NCBI GenBank assembly: GCA_020247545.1
Contig: JADCIX010000059.1
Coordinates: 1 to 54,623, forward strand
DNA from: Rhodocyclaceae bacterium
GTDB taxonomy: Bacteria; Pseudomonadota; Gammaproteobacteria; Burkholderiales; Usitatibacteraceae
Direction: 5' to 3'
DNA: 54,623 nucleotides
A model generated the notes under the pieces. It saw only the letters and a list, made by a program, of their open reading frames with translations, did no database searches and was not told the DNA's origin. Below, piece by piece: positions 44,850 through 53,963 of this stretch. The translations under genes were made by a program, and so were the position numbers. Within the stretch, counting starts at the first letter, position 1. The number at the start of each line of letters is the position of its first letter.

Positions 44850-46121
44850 ATGCCAGCTAACAATATCTTGGTTGTTGACGACGAAATTGGAATTCGGGAA
44901 TTGTTGTCCGAAATTCTGAAGGACGAAGGTTACTCCGTCCGCGTCGCCGAAAACGCAGCCACCGCGCGAGTAGCCCGCCGTGAGGCGAGGCCAGATCTTG
45001 TTCTGCTCGATATCTGGATGCCGGACATGGATGGTATTTCGCTGCTCAAGGAGTGGGCACAATCCGGTCAGCTAACAATGCCGGTTGTAATGATGTCCGG
45101 CCACGGCACGATTGAATCCGCCATCGAGGCCACACGCATCGGGGCATTTGATTTTCTTGAAAAACCAATTAGCCTGCCCAAACTTGTTGCCACAGTTGGC
45201 AAGGCGCTCGCCGGTGGACGTGTGCTTGCAAAACCCGGCTTGTCATTTGCACACCTAGGGCGCGCCAAGGTGATTGCCGAATTACGCCAACGCTTGGACC
45301 AAGTCAGCCGGCTTCGCATGCCGCTACTGCTCACCGGCGAGAGTGGTTGTGGCTTTGAGTTGATCGCGCGGATGGTCCATCTGCGCAACACCCCTTGGTT
45401 TGCACCGTCCGAGCATGCATGGCTTGCGCAGAATCCCTTCGCGCCGCTGGCCGAAGCGCGAGACGGAGTGCTGTTTGTTGAGAACATCGAACGCCTCACC
45501 AGGAACGAACAACGCGGGTTATCACAGCTGATCACCAAGCTGGAAAAATTTAACGTCCGTTTAGTCGCGGCAACATCACACCATTTAATCCCGATGATTG
45601 AAGCCGGCGAGTTTGACTCTAATTTGCACGCCCAACTGTCGGGCATCTCACTTCGTATTCCATCGCTTCGAGAGCACGCTGAAGATATTCCCGACCTTGC
45701 CAATACCATGCTGCTGCAAATGGTTGAGTCAAATGAATCGCCAATGCGCTCATTCAGCGTCGGTGCATTAAACGCACTGCGCAACCTAGAGTGGCCGGGA
45801 AATTTGCCCGTATTACAAAATGCCGTGAAGACGCTTGCCCTCACCAGCCTTGCCACTGAAATCACGACCGATGATGTTGCTCGTGTTGCCGCAGAACTGG
45901 GGCTGAACGTCGCTGTGGGTGATTTGCCGATGGGTGGGATCCCATTTGACCTGCCGCTGCGCGAAGCACGCGAACGTTTTGAATTCCAGTACTTCCTGCA
46001 CCATATTCGACACGAAGAAGGCAACATGTCACGCGTTGCCGACAAAGTCGGGCTGGAGCGAACACATCTCTATCGGAAGTTGAAGCAGTTGGGCATTCGT
46101 CCGTCGGGCAAGACCGAATAA
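44850..46121 (+). CDS. ntrX: NtrX-type response regulator with degenerate AAA+ domain
   Basis: A 423-residue regulator. The receiver (1-120) has Asp54 in LLDIWMPDMDG and KPIS near residue 108. The central domain is related to sigma-54 activator ATPases but altered: the Walker A motif reads GESGCGF (163-169), with Phe where the catalytic Lys should be; the Walker B region reads LFVENIERL instead of LFLDEI; and the segment between them is too short to hold the GAFTGA loop. The C-terminal Fis-type helix-turn-helix (GNMSRVADKVGLERTHLYRK, about 390-409) is intact. It should bind DNA but is unlikely to activate sigma-54 RNA polymerase. A good AGGGA-like site precedes the start. Confidence 0.92.
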   Translation: MPANNILVVDDEIGIRELLSEILKDEGYSVRVAENAATARVARREARPDLVLLDIWMPDMDGISLLKEWAQSGQLTMPVVMMSGHGTIESAIEATRIGAFDFLEKPISLPKLVATVGKALAGGRVLAKPGLSFAHLGRAKVIAELRQRLDQVSRLRMPLLLTGESGCGFELIARMVHLRNTPWFAPSEHAWLAQNPFAPLAEARDGVLFVENIERLTRNEQRGLSQLITKLEKFNVRLVAATSHHLIPMIEAGEFDSNLHAQLSGISLRIPSLREHAEDIPDLANTMLLQMVESNESPMRSFSVGALNALRNLEWPGNLPVLQNAVKTLALTSLATEITTDDVARVAAELGLNVAVGDLPMGGIPFDLPLREARERFEFQYFLHHIRHEEGNMSRVADKVGLERTHLYRKLKQLGIRPSGKTE

Positions 46122-46151
46122 CGCCGGGTCACCGATGTGTTGGCGACGCCG

Positions 46152-47126
46152 CTAGGCGATGAGCTGCCCAACACGCACAACCGTCAATCCCGGCTTGACG
46201 TGAACCAACGTCGGCATGATCAACACACAGTTGTCATACGGTGCCAGCACGGGGTTGCCGCCATCATGCGCGATTAAGTCGCCACGCCGGGCGATGATAT
46301 CCAAGCCCTTTGTCCCTTCACGGAAGCGGTAATCGGCGCTGTTGGCGATCAGTGCGTCCGTGACTCGGACCACCTTGGCAGCTGGTAGCGGCGAGGTGTC
46401 AATCTGGCTCTCCGCAAGAGCTTCGTCAACACACTTGGATGCCAGCAAAAAACGCCACGTGCATTGCCAGGCGACATCCTCAGCCGAGGCTTCCCAGTGT
46501 TGGCCACATTCCACCAGCAAAGCATTTTTCGCTGACGCCGGCTCACCAAATCCACCGTAGTCACGCATACGTGTGCCATTCGCATGCCCTTTATCGCTGA
46601 CGATAAACTCAGGCAGGCCGACATCGCGCGCGAAAGCAATTCCCTTCTCCAGCGCGCCACAGATCATCACTGGGCCGTGCGGATCGTGCATCGAGTGAAT
46701 GTCTAACAATAGATCAACATCGTCGATGATGGGTCGCATCGCTCGTGCGCGCTGCAATTCAACGGACTGGCGGGACCCATCTAGTGTCGCCGGTGTCCAC
46801 ACACGATTAAAGTCTTCCTCAACATAGCGGTTGCCGTGCGGATGTTTAGGATCCCAGGCGTGGTACGCCTCAACGTTGGCAAACGAGAGAGATAATCTGC
46901 CGCGTGTGGGCCGCACATTCATCTTGAATAATCGATCAACCGCGATTGCGCCGCATATTTCATTACCGTGTGTCACGGCATTGACCATCACGTGTGGCCC
47001 TGCCACGCCGGAATCGAACGTAGTGATGTATTCAACACCGGTGTTTCCCGCTCGGTAAGCAGTGATGTCGGGCGGCGAGAGTTCGACGCGGTAGGGCGTC
47101 GCTCCCACGGCGACTTTAGTGGTCAT
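46152..47126 (-). CDS. Succinylglutamate desuccinylase/aspartoacylase family zinc deacylase
   Basis: A 324-residue zinc carboxypeptidase-fold enzyme. Metal-binding motifs are VTHGNEICG (His and Glu, about residues 49-57) and the later LLDIHSMHDP with His. The general-base Glu is probably in LLVECGQHWE. The substrate is probably an N-acyl amino acid; relatives act on N-acetylaspartate, succinylglutamate or N-acetyl-diaminobutyrate. I chose the ATG at 47126, which gives a normal length and overlaps the upstream amidohydrolase gene by 11 bases, implying coupling. Confidence 0.9.
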   Translation of the reverse strand: MTTKVAVGATPYRVELSPPDITAYRAGNTGVEYITTFDSGVAGPHVMVNAVTHGNEICGAIAVDRLFKMNVRPTRGRLSLSFANVEAYHAWDPKHPHGNRYVEEDFNRVWTPATLDGSRQSVELQRARAMRPIIDDVDLLLDIHSMHDPHGPVMICGALEKGIAFARDVGLPEFIVSDKGHANGTRMRDYGGFGEPASAKNALLVECGQHWEASAEDVAWQCTWRFLLASKCVDEALAESQIDTSPLPAAKVVRVTDALIANSADYRFREGTKGLDIIARRGDLIAHDGGNPVLAPYDNCVLIMPTLVHVKPGLTVVRVGQLIA

Positions 47127-48129
47127 GGTTGTGCCCGTCCCCGTGTTTATGTCCGTTGCCGTGTGAGTGTCCGTGGCCGCCGTGGTCATGGTGGGCGTGG
47201 TCATGCTGGGCGTGGTCATGTCCACAATCATGGTGGTGTCGATGCCCAGGCATATTGTCATGCGCATAAGCCGCGATCTCTTCAATCAGTCGGGTAATGT
47301 CTTGCTGTAACTTGCCGAAGTTATCGTTTGGCTCACGCGTGTCTTCATTCATGTAGAGCCGTCGATTTATCTCAATTTGAAGTGAATGTTTATTTGTTTC
47401 CGGGTCTGAATAGGCCCGCACCAGTTCAACTCCCTTGTAAGGGTCATTGATTTTTACGTTGTACCCCATTTCTTTGAGGACGACCGAGACAAACGTGGTG
47501 AACGCCGGCGAACAACTTGTACCCTCGCGGTCCCCCAAAACAAAGTCGGCGCGGGCAATGCCCGGCCCTTCTTCAGAAATCACAGAAGAAGTAGCCGGCA
47601 TCGAATGGCAATTCACATGCCAAACCGCACCGTAGTGTTTGTGGGCGCTATTGATCGCGTCACGTACCGCCTTATGATACGGCGCATAACACTTGGCAAT
47701 GCGCGCTTGGACCTCCGCAACGCTTAGTTTGCGCGCATAAATTGCCTCGCCGGTGTCGAGCAGCCGCCACACAAGCCCAATTCCCTTCTCCGTTTTTCTC
47801 GATACATTGATGGGCCCCGGCCAAGTCGCATCGAGCAGCGCGGCATCGATATCAAGCAAAGAGCGATTAGCGTCGATATAACTGCGTGGAAAAGTCGCCG
47901 CAATCAAGGTCGCGCCGAGGTCGGGGGCGGCGGCAAACAGCGTATCGACGTGTGTGTCCTCGGCGCGACGCAGCACGATTGGATCGACGATATGGCCAAA
48001 ATCTGCCGGGTAACGCGTACCGCTATGCGGAGAATCAAACACCACGGGGACATCATGATCGTGTGTAGTGCGGGGAGTCGTGAGTACGTAGGCCACGGAA
48101 GGAAAATGCGGTTGGATCACAGTAGACAT
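47116..48129 (-). CDS. N-formylglutamate amidohydrolase family protein with polyhistidine tail
   Basis: A 337-residue hydrolase. The catalytic domain has VFDSPHSGTRYPADF near the start, IDANRSLLDIDAALL, and WHVNCHSMPATSS with metal-binding His. It resembles N-formylglutamate deformylase (HutG type). After residue 295 the tail is very histidine-rich: 19 of the last 42 residues are His in Asp-His and Gly-His units. Such tails bind zinc, nickel or cobalt in metallochaperones; here it may store metal for this enzyme or for the neighbouring zinc deacylase. The start is ATG 48129, two bases from the ABC ATPase stop; an upstream start at 48171 would overlap that gene. Confidence 0.9.
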   Translation of the reverse strand: MSTVIQPHFPSVAYVLTTPRTTHDHDVPVVFDSPHSGTRYPADFGHIVDPIVLRRAEDTHVDTLFAAAPDLGATLIAATFPRSYIDANRSLLDIDAALLDATWPGPINVSRKTEKGIGLVWRLLDTGEAIYARKLSVAEVQARIAKCYAPYHKAVRDAINSAHKHYGAVWHVNCHSMPATSSVISEEGPGIARADFVLGDREGTSCSPAFTTFVSVVLKEMGYNVKINDPYKGVELVRAYSDPETNKHSLQIEINRRLYMNEDTREPNDNFGKLQQDITRLIEEIAAYAHDNMPGHRHHHDCGHDHAQHDHAHHDHGGHGHSHGNGHKHGDGHNHDH

Positions 48130-48130
48130 G

Positions 48131-49147
48131 TCAGTTACTCGATGGTGAGGAATGCAAGTGGCAGGCGGCAAAACGCAGCGGGGCGATTTGTTTGAGTTGC
48201 GGCCGTTCTGTCTGGCAACGGTTGCCGGTAACGCTGCTTGCAGATGGACAGCGTGGATGGAAATGGCAGCCCGGCGGCGGATTGAGCGGCGATGGTATCT
48301 CGCCTGCTACGGCAACAAAGTCTTTCTTCCGAACTTGTAGCGTTGGCACTTCTTTCAGCAACGCCTGTGTGTACGGATGTTGCGGAGTGGCGAACAACTC
48401 TTCGGTTGGCCCTTCCTCAACCACACGGCCGAGGTACATCACGACCACACGATCTGAAAGATGGTTCACCACGCCGAGATCATGGCTGATGAACAAATAG
48501 GTCAGATTCAGCTCCTCGCGCAATTGAATAAACAAATTCAACACCTGCGCCTGAATGGAGACATCGAGTGCTGCGACTGCTTCGTCGCACACCAAGAACG
48601 TCGGCTTGACGGCGAGGGCTCTTGCGATGCCGATGCGTGCCCGTTGTCCACCTGAAAACTGATGCGGAAAACGATCAATCAGCGCCGGATCAAGTCCCAC
48701 CTTGGCCATCATTTCTGCGACGTAGTCTCGTTGTTCGGCTGTAGTAACCAAACCATGCACCAATGGCGCTTCACCGATGACTTTCTGGATGCGAAAGCGC
48801 GGATTCAGCGAGGCGTATGGGTCTTGGAAAATCATCTGCGCCTCCAACTGCATGGCGCGCGCCTGTTCTGCACTCATGTCCGCGACGAGCTCACCCCGCC
48901 AACGTTTGGTTCCGTCACTCGGCTGGTGTAACCCGACAACAACGCGACCCAAGGTCGATTTGCCACAGCCGGACTCGCCCACCAAACCTACCACTTCGCC
49001 TTTGTCGATGGTTAGGTTCACACCGTCCACAGCGAGCACCGTTTCGGCGATGTTGTTGGCACCAAAAGCATTGGCCAATCGGCTCACAACATCAAGTGAT
49101 TTGACGAATCGCTTTGAGACTTGTTGTAACTCAAGTAATGGCGTCAT
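48131..49147 (-). CDS. Peptide ABC transporter ATP-binding protein (DppF/OppF type)
   Basis: A 338-residue ATPase. It has Walker A GESGCGKST (about residues 63-71), the Q-loop in MIFQDPYASLNP, the signature HQFSGGQRARIGIARAL, and Walker B LVCDEAVAALDVS. The C-terminal oligopeptide/dipeptide extension has the Cys pair typical of DppF. The DEA in Walker B is a common variant. It is the second ATPase of the operon, after a 130-base gap that contains inverted repeats. An alternative GTG lies at 49162. Confidence 0.95.
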   Translation of the reverse strand: MTPLLELQQVSKRFVKSLDVVSRLANAFGANNIAETVLAVDGVNLTIDKGEVVGLVGESGCGKSTLGRVVVGLHQPSDGTKRWRGELVADMSAEQARAMQLEAQMIFQDPYASLNPRFRIQKVIGEAPLVHGLVTTAEQRDYVAEMMAKVGLDPALIDRFPHQFSGGQRARIGIARALAVKPTFLVCDEAVAALDVSIQAQVLNLFIQLREELNLTYLFISHDLGVVNHLSDRVVVMYLGRVVEEGPTEELFATPQHPYTQALLKEVPTLQVRKKDFVAVAGEIPSPLNPPPGCHFHPRCPSASSVTGNRCQTERPQLKQIAPLRFAACHLHSSPSSN

Positions 49148-49181
49148 CAAAGGGCCCACCACCGGATTGCACCAACTCTTA

Positions 49182-49247
49182 AAACCCTAATATCGGCCGG
49201 CATTTTCGAGCATTTTTGCTCCAAGATACCCGTTGAACCTAGGGTTT
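49182..49247. promoter_or_regulatory. Nested inverted repeats between the two ABC ATPase genes
   Basis: AAACCCTA (49182-49189) is the reverse complement of TAGGGTTT (49240-49247), and within it GAGCA (49208-49212) pairs with TGCTC (49217-49221). The other genes of this operon abut or overlap, so this 130-base spacer is out of character. It may stabilise or process the mRNA. Confidence 0.5.
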
Positions 49248-49277
49248 CTGGAAGCGCCCAAATAAACATTAGTCGCG

Positions 49278-50288
49278 TCATGCCACCCTCGGGTAGTGCC
49301 CAGGATAGTTCCTGGGGTAGTGACAACGCACCGCGTGTGAGGTATCAGATACAGCGCCTGCTACTGCCGACGTGGTCAGCGAAGGCATATCGTCACACAG
49401 CGCCTGCCGATAATCGCAGCGATCCCGGAACGCACACCCTCCGCCAATCGCAAGCAGCGAAGGTGTCATGCCGCGAATCTGTTTAAGTGGCTGACCCCGC
49501 ACATTTGACGACGGCACCGAACTCAGCAAACCATTTGTGTAGGGATGCATCGGGCGATCCAGCACTTGCGCAACACTACCGGTCTCAACGATCTTGCCCG
49601 CATACATCACCGCAATCTCATCGGCGAGACCTGCGACGACGGAGAGATCATGCGTAATCCAGATCAATGCGGTACCGGATTCGCGACATAGCTTCTGCAT
49701 CTCAAACAAGATCTGGCCTTGTATCGTCACATCGAGCGCGGTCGTAGGCTCATCCGCAATGATGAGGTCTGGCTTATTCAGAAGCGCAATGGCGATCGCA
49801 ACCCGTTGGCGCATCCCGCCGGAAAACTGGTGTGGGTATGCTTGTAAACGCTCGTCCGGAGAGGGAATGCCGACACGCGCCAGCGCCTCACGACAACGAT
49901 CAAGCGCAGATCGCTTGCTCACTTTCTGGTGCGCGTCGATGGCCTCGATCATCTGCGTGTCGATTCGCAATACCGGATTCAAGGTCATCATCGGATCTTG
50001 GAAAATCATCGCGAGTCGATTACCGCGAAGGGATCGCCACGCCGCGTTATCGTAACCCGTGACATCCACACCATTCAAACGGATTTGGCCGTCCACCACG
50101 CGGCCGGGTGGGTCGATCAAGCCCATCAACGAATAACCGGTCATCGATTTTCCCGAGCCGGATTCACCAACGAGCCCCAGCACCTTGCCGCGCGAAATCG
50201 AGAACGATACACCATCAACCGCCTTAACCACACCGGCTTTGGTGAAGAAATGCGTTTGTAGGTTTTCAACCTCGAGGACAACACTCAT
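49278..50288 (-). CDS. Peptide ABC transporter ATP-binding protein (DppD/OppD type)
   Basis: A 336-residue ATPase. It has Walker A GESGSGKSM (about residues 40-48), the Q-loop MIFQDPMMTLNP, the signature HQFSGGMRQRVAIAIAL, and Walker B LIIADEPTTALDV. The C-terminal extension has cysteines in GGCAFRDRCDYRQALCDD, which in DppD-type proteins can hold an iron-sulfur cluster. The ATG overlaps the stop of the permease gene by four bases (ATGA). Confidence 0.95.
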   Translation of the reverse strand: MSVVLEVENLQTHFFTKAGVVKAVDGVSFSISRGKVLGLVGESGSGKSMTGYSLMGLIDPPGRVVDGQIRLNGVDVTGYDNAAWRSLRGNRLAMIFQDPMMTLNPVLRIDTQMIEAIDAHQKVSKRSALDRCREALARVGIPSPDERLQAYPHQFSGGMRQRVAIAIALLNKPDLIIADEPTTALDVTIQGQILFEMQKLCRESGTALIWITHDLSVVAGLADEIAVMYAGKIVETGSVAQVLDRPMHPYTNGLLSSVPSSNVRGQPLKQIRGMTPSLLAIGGGCAFRDRCDYRQALCDDMPSLTTSAVAGAVSDTSHAVRCHYPRNYPGHYPRVA

Positions 50289-51196
50289 TTTTTGAGCCTC
50301 GGGTTGAGTACGTCACGCAGTTGATCCGCCACGAGGTTAATTGCCATGATCGTGATCAGCAACGCCAACCCGGGGTAAAACGATATCCAATACTTACCAC
50401 TCATCAAATACGTGAAGCCATTGGAGATCAACAATCCCAGGGATGGCTCAGTGATCGGCATACCGAGCCCAAGAAAAGACAAGGTCGCCTCAAGCGAAAT
50501 CGCATGGGCTACCTGCACCGTCGCCACAACAATCAGCGGCGGCAGGCAATTCGGCAGCATGTGGCGAAACACGATGCGCGGTTTCGACAACGCCAATACG
50601 GTTGCGGCCTCCACATATTCCTTCTGTCGTTCAACCAGCGCCGACGCGCGAACCGTTCGGGCGTAATAGGCCCATTGCACCGCCACCAGTGCAACGATGA
50701 CTTTGTCCACCCCTTGGCCAAACACCGCCAGCAAAATCAACGCGATCAAAATCGAGGGGAACGATAACTGAATATCAACAATACGCATGATAAGGGTATC
50801 GACCCATCCGCCGAAGTAGGCAGCCAACATGCCGAACACCAGCCCAAGTCCCAGTGCGAACAACGTGGACATCACGCCAACGCTAAGTGAGATGCGCAGT
50901 CCGTAAAAAATGCCGGACAACATATCGCGACCCTGATCGTCGGTGCCTAACAAATAAGTCTTGCCACCCATGGATTGTTCGCCGGGTGCAAGCTTGCCAT
51001 CGAGCACATCGAGCTGCGCCAAGTCATAGGGATTTTGTGGCGCAAGCAGCGGCGCGGCAATGGCGATTACCATCACGATGATCAACACGGCGAGCCCCAA
51101 CAGCGCCAGACGCGATTCAGCGAACTCTCGCCAGAAGCGGTCGAACGGCGTCTGAACATGCGGTGATGCTTGTGAAGTTTCTTGCAGACCAGTCAT
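50285..51196 (-). CDS. Peptide ABC transporter permease (DppC type)
   Basis: A 303-residue inner-membrane permease with about six helices. The N-terminal cytoplasmic part has FWREFAESRLALLGLAVLI, and the periplasmic part has YLLGTDDQGRDMLSGIFYGLRISL, both typical of DppC/OppC. EATLSFLGLGMP at the C-terminal side is the ABC-permease coupling signature. The ATG at 51196 overlaps the stop of the preceding permease gene by one base (TGATG). Confidence 0.95.
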   Translation of the reverse strand: MTGLQETSQASPHVQTPFDRFWREFAESRLALLGLAVLIIVMVIAIAAPLLAPQNPYDLAQLDVLDGKLAPGEQSMGGKTYLLGTDDQGRDMLSGIFYGLRISLSVGVMSTLFALGLGLVFGMLAAYFGGWVDTLIMRIVDIQLSFPSILIALILLAVFGQGVDKVIVALVAVQWAYYARTVRASALVERQKEYVEAATVLALSKPRIVFRHMLPNCLPPLIVVATVQVAHAISLEATLSFLGLGMPITEPSLGLLISNGFTYLMSGKYWISFYPGLALLITIMAINLVADQLRDVLNPRLKK

Positions 51197-52182
51197 CAAT
51201 GTCCCCCGCCACTCGATTGGCCAAGCCGCACACGCGGGTCCAGCAGTGAATACACAAGATCGACGATGAAGTTGATTGCGATGAATAACGCCACGATCAC
51301 CATCAGATACGCAACAATCACCGGCCGGTCAAGTTGATTGATTGAGTCGATCAGGAGCTTTCCCGTGCCCGGCCAAGCAAAGATTGATTCCGTGACAATC
51401 GCAAACGCAATCACCGAGCCGAACTCAAGGCCGATCACGGTCACAATCGGAATCATGATGTTCTTCAGGATATGCACACCAATCACCCGGCCTTGCGAGA
51501 GCCCTTTCGCTCTGGCGAACTTCACGTAGTCTTGCAGCACCGCCTCGCGTACTTGCGCGCGTGTGAGCCTGATCAACAACGAGAGTTTAAACAACGCGAG
51601 ATTCAGTGCCGGCAACAATAGATGTGACAAACCATCCCACGATAAAAAACTCACTGGCACGCCAAACAACAAGGTTGTCTCGCCGCGACCGTTCGACGGC
51701 AGCCAGCCCAACTGCACAGCAAAAAACATGATCAGCACTAAGCCCACCCAAAAGGTCGGCAGCGAAAAACCAACGATAGAAAATGCCATGATGCTGCGGC
51801 CGATAAGACTATCGGGTCGAAGACCAGCCACGAGCCCGAGCGGAATGCCGATTGCAACAGCGATTACCATCGCAAACAACGCCAGTTCGATGGTTGCGGG
51901 CATCTTCGAGAGAATTAATTCCAACGCCGGCACACCAAACACAAACGACCGCCCCAAGTCGCCGCTTGCCGCACCTTTGAGGAACGTAAAGTACTGTTCA
52001 TAAAGTGGCCGATCTAATCCCAAGGCAGCAGTGGCACGTACACGCTCGATTTCATCGGCCTGCGGATTGACCAGTAAATCAATCGGGTTGCCGATCGCAA
52101 ACACGCCCAAGAAGACGATGCACGACATGGCAATCAGGACTAGAAAGGACTGACCGAACCGACGGAGGAAGTAATTAAACAT
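51196..52182 (-). CDS. Peptide ABC transporter permease (DppB type)
   Basis: A 328-residue inner-membrane permease with about six helices. The first helix FLRRFGQSFLVLIAMSCIVF and the early GNPIDLLV are typical of DppB/OppB. The EFGSVIAFAIVTESIFAWPGTGKLL stretch contains the coupling loop. An upstream GTG at 52194 adds four residues and neither start has a ribosome site. It is followed by dppC-like and two ATPase genes. Confidence 0.94.
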   Translation of the reverse strand: MFNYFLRRFGQSFLVLIAMSCIVFLGVFAIGNPIDLLVNPQADEIERVRATAALGLDRPLYEQYFTFLKGAASGDLGRSFVFGVPALELILSKMPATIELALFAMVIAVAIGIPLGLVAGLRPDSLIGRSIMAFSIVGFSLPTFWVGLVLIMFFAVQLGWLPSNGRGETTLLFGVPVSFLSWDGLSHLLLPALNLALFKLSLLIRLTRAQVREAVLQDYVKFARAKGLSQGRVIGVHILKNIMIPIVTVIGLEFGSVIAFAIVTESIFAWPGTGKLLIDSINQLDRPVIVAYLMVIVALFIAINFIVDLVYSLLDPRVRLGQSSGGGH

Positions 52183-52239
52183 GGGGGGGTGCACTACGCA
52201 TTCATACGTTGTGCCGCTGGTGCTGGTATGGGAGGCAGT

Positions 52240-53853
52240 CTAATTGGTCGGCTTTAGCCCTATCGCGAGTGTGTACTGGTCGGTTCGGGCGGCGTATCTG
52301 AGCCCTTTGGTCGTTGCCCACGTTGAAAACTCGTAGTGCAACGGAATGAGCCCAACGTCGCCCATCACCATCTCGGCCGCCTTGATGATCATGGCTTCGC
52401 GCTTTTTCTCATCCATTGTCACTAGGGCAGCCGACAACACCTTGTCGAATTCTGCGTTTGAGTATCGACCGCGATTGGTGACACCCATGCCTTTGGCAGT
52501 ATCGTGAGTCGCCAGTAACGAGCGCATGGCTGAGCCCTGCTCGCCCGACTCTGTGCCCCAACCTAACAACATGAAGCCGAATTCTAACTTCGTGGCTCGC
52601 GTGAAATAGACAGAAGACGGCATCGTCTCGACCTTTATGTCAAGTCCGATACGCGTATACATTTGCGCCAGCGCTTGGGCGATGTTGGCATCGTTGATGT
52701 AACGGTTATTCGGCCCGTGGATGGTCATGGCAAAACCGTTCGGATATCCCGCCTCTGCCAGCAGCTTCTTGGCGCCCTCAGGATCGAATTTTTGCGGCTT
52801 GAGCTTCTTGCTGGTACCGAAGAATATTTCCGGCAACAGCTGCCCAGCGGATTGCGCTTTGCCTTCCATCACGCGTGAAACGATAGCATCACGATTAATC
52901 GCCATTGATAGCGCCTTACGAACCCGCAGATCGCGGAACGGATTCTTGTCGAGTGGCTTGCCGTCTTTAGCAGTGACAAATGGCGGTGATTTTTCGGTGC
53001 TTTGGTTGAGGTGTACGTAAATCACCCGATTAGAAATCTTGTCAACCAGACTGTATTTGGCGTCTTTTGAAAGTTTCACGATATCCGCAGTCGGCACCGT
53101 CTCAATCATTTGTACATCGCCAGACAGCAACGCGGCAACCCGCGCAGCTGGATTCGTGAGCATCTTGAATGTCACTACATCCCACGGCTCTTCCCCGCCC
53201 CAGTAGCCGAAGTTAGCCTTCAGGACTACACGTTGGTTGGGAATGTACTCCTGGAACTTGTAGGGGCCGGTGCCAATGGCGGCCTTGCCCGAGTTGTAAT
53301 CTTCTGTGGAGGCCTTTTCACCAACGTTCTTTGAGATGATGCGAACCACCGCGAGATCAGACGGCAGCAGAACATTGGCAGAAGTCGTCTTGACAAGAAC
53401 TGTGTGCGAATCGACAATTTTTATGTCTGCAATGGAGCGTGTGAACGTGGCAAATGAAGAGGGACTATTCGGCACGTTGGGCGCACGCTTGATGCTAAAG
53501 GCCACATCTTCGGCGGTAAACGGTGAGCCGTCATGAAACCGCACGTTTTTTCTAAGTTTGAACTCCCATGTCAGGTCGTCGATCGCCTTCCAGGAAGTCG
53601 CCAAGCCGGGTACCAGCTTCTGATTTTCATCGATGTGTACCAACGATTCAAACACGTGGCGCACCAGACTATTGTTGGGTCCTACGTTGTGATAGTGCGG
53701 GTCCATCGAAGTAATGGCGGCTTGCAGGCCAATCGACACCTCTCGGGTTTTAGTTTGGGCAACACTTGAAGTCGCCGGTAGTGCCAATAACGCCAGGCTG
53801 CAAATAGTCGTCAACAGCGCGTTTTTTGCGGAACGATGGTATGCGAGAGTCAT
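52240..53853 (-). CDS. Peptide ABC transporter substrate-binding protein (DppA type)
   Basis: A 537-residue periplasmic solute-binding protein (SBP family 5). The ATG at 53853 has AGGA at a good distance and gives a typical signal peptide ending near SVAQ; there is no lipobox cysteine, so it is soluble. Family features include AITSMDPHYHNVGPNNSLVRHVFESLV near the mature N-terminus and LRKNVRFHDGSPFTAEDVAFS. The ligand may be peptides or N-acyl amino acids. It leads the leftward operon that continues to the zinc deacylase. Confidence 0.95.
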   Translation of the reverse strand: MTLAYHRSAKNALLTTICSLALLALPATSSVAQTKTREVSIGLQAAITSMDPHYHNVGPNNSLVRHVFESLVHIDENQKLVPGLATSWKAIDDLTWEFKLRKNVRFHDGSPFTAEDVAFSIKRAPNVPNSPSSFATFTRSIADIKIVDSHTVLVKTTSANVLLPSDLAVVRIISKNVGEKASTEDYNSGKAAIGTGPYKFQEYIPNQRVVLKANFGYWGGEEPWDVVTFKMLTNPAARVAALLSGDVQMIETVPTADIVKLSKDAKYSLVDKISNRVIYVHLNQSTEKSPPFVTAKDGKPLDKNPFRDLRVRKALSMAINRDAIVSRVMEGKAQSAGQLLPEIFFGTSKKLKPQKFDPEGAKKLLAEAGYPNGFAMTIHGPNNRYINDANIAQALAQMYTRIGLDIKVETMPSSVYFTRATKLEFGFMLLGWGTESGEQGSAMRSLLATHDTAKGMGVTNRGRYSNAEFDKVLSAALVTMDEKKREAMIIKAAEMVMGDVGLIPLHYEFSTWATTKGLRYAARTDQYTLAIGLKPTN

Positions 53854-53963
53854 AGAAAGTATCCTGTTTTTATGGGCTATCGAAGACGAATCCCCGAATC
53901 GGAAATAATAGCTGAATTGGCTCACAATCTACTTGTCACCAAACTACCAAAAGCGACAACCCA

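Noticed and set aside
45068-46045. 325-codon minus-strand frame opposite ntrX
   Set aside because: Antisense shadow; ntrX in the other strand has clear receiver and DNA-binding domains.
47127-47285. N-terminal Thr/Met-rich extension of the zinc deacylase
   Set aside because: This stretch is the polyhistidine tail of the upstream gene read in another frame. The enzyme aligns from the ATG at 47126.
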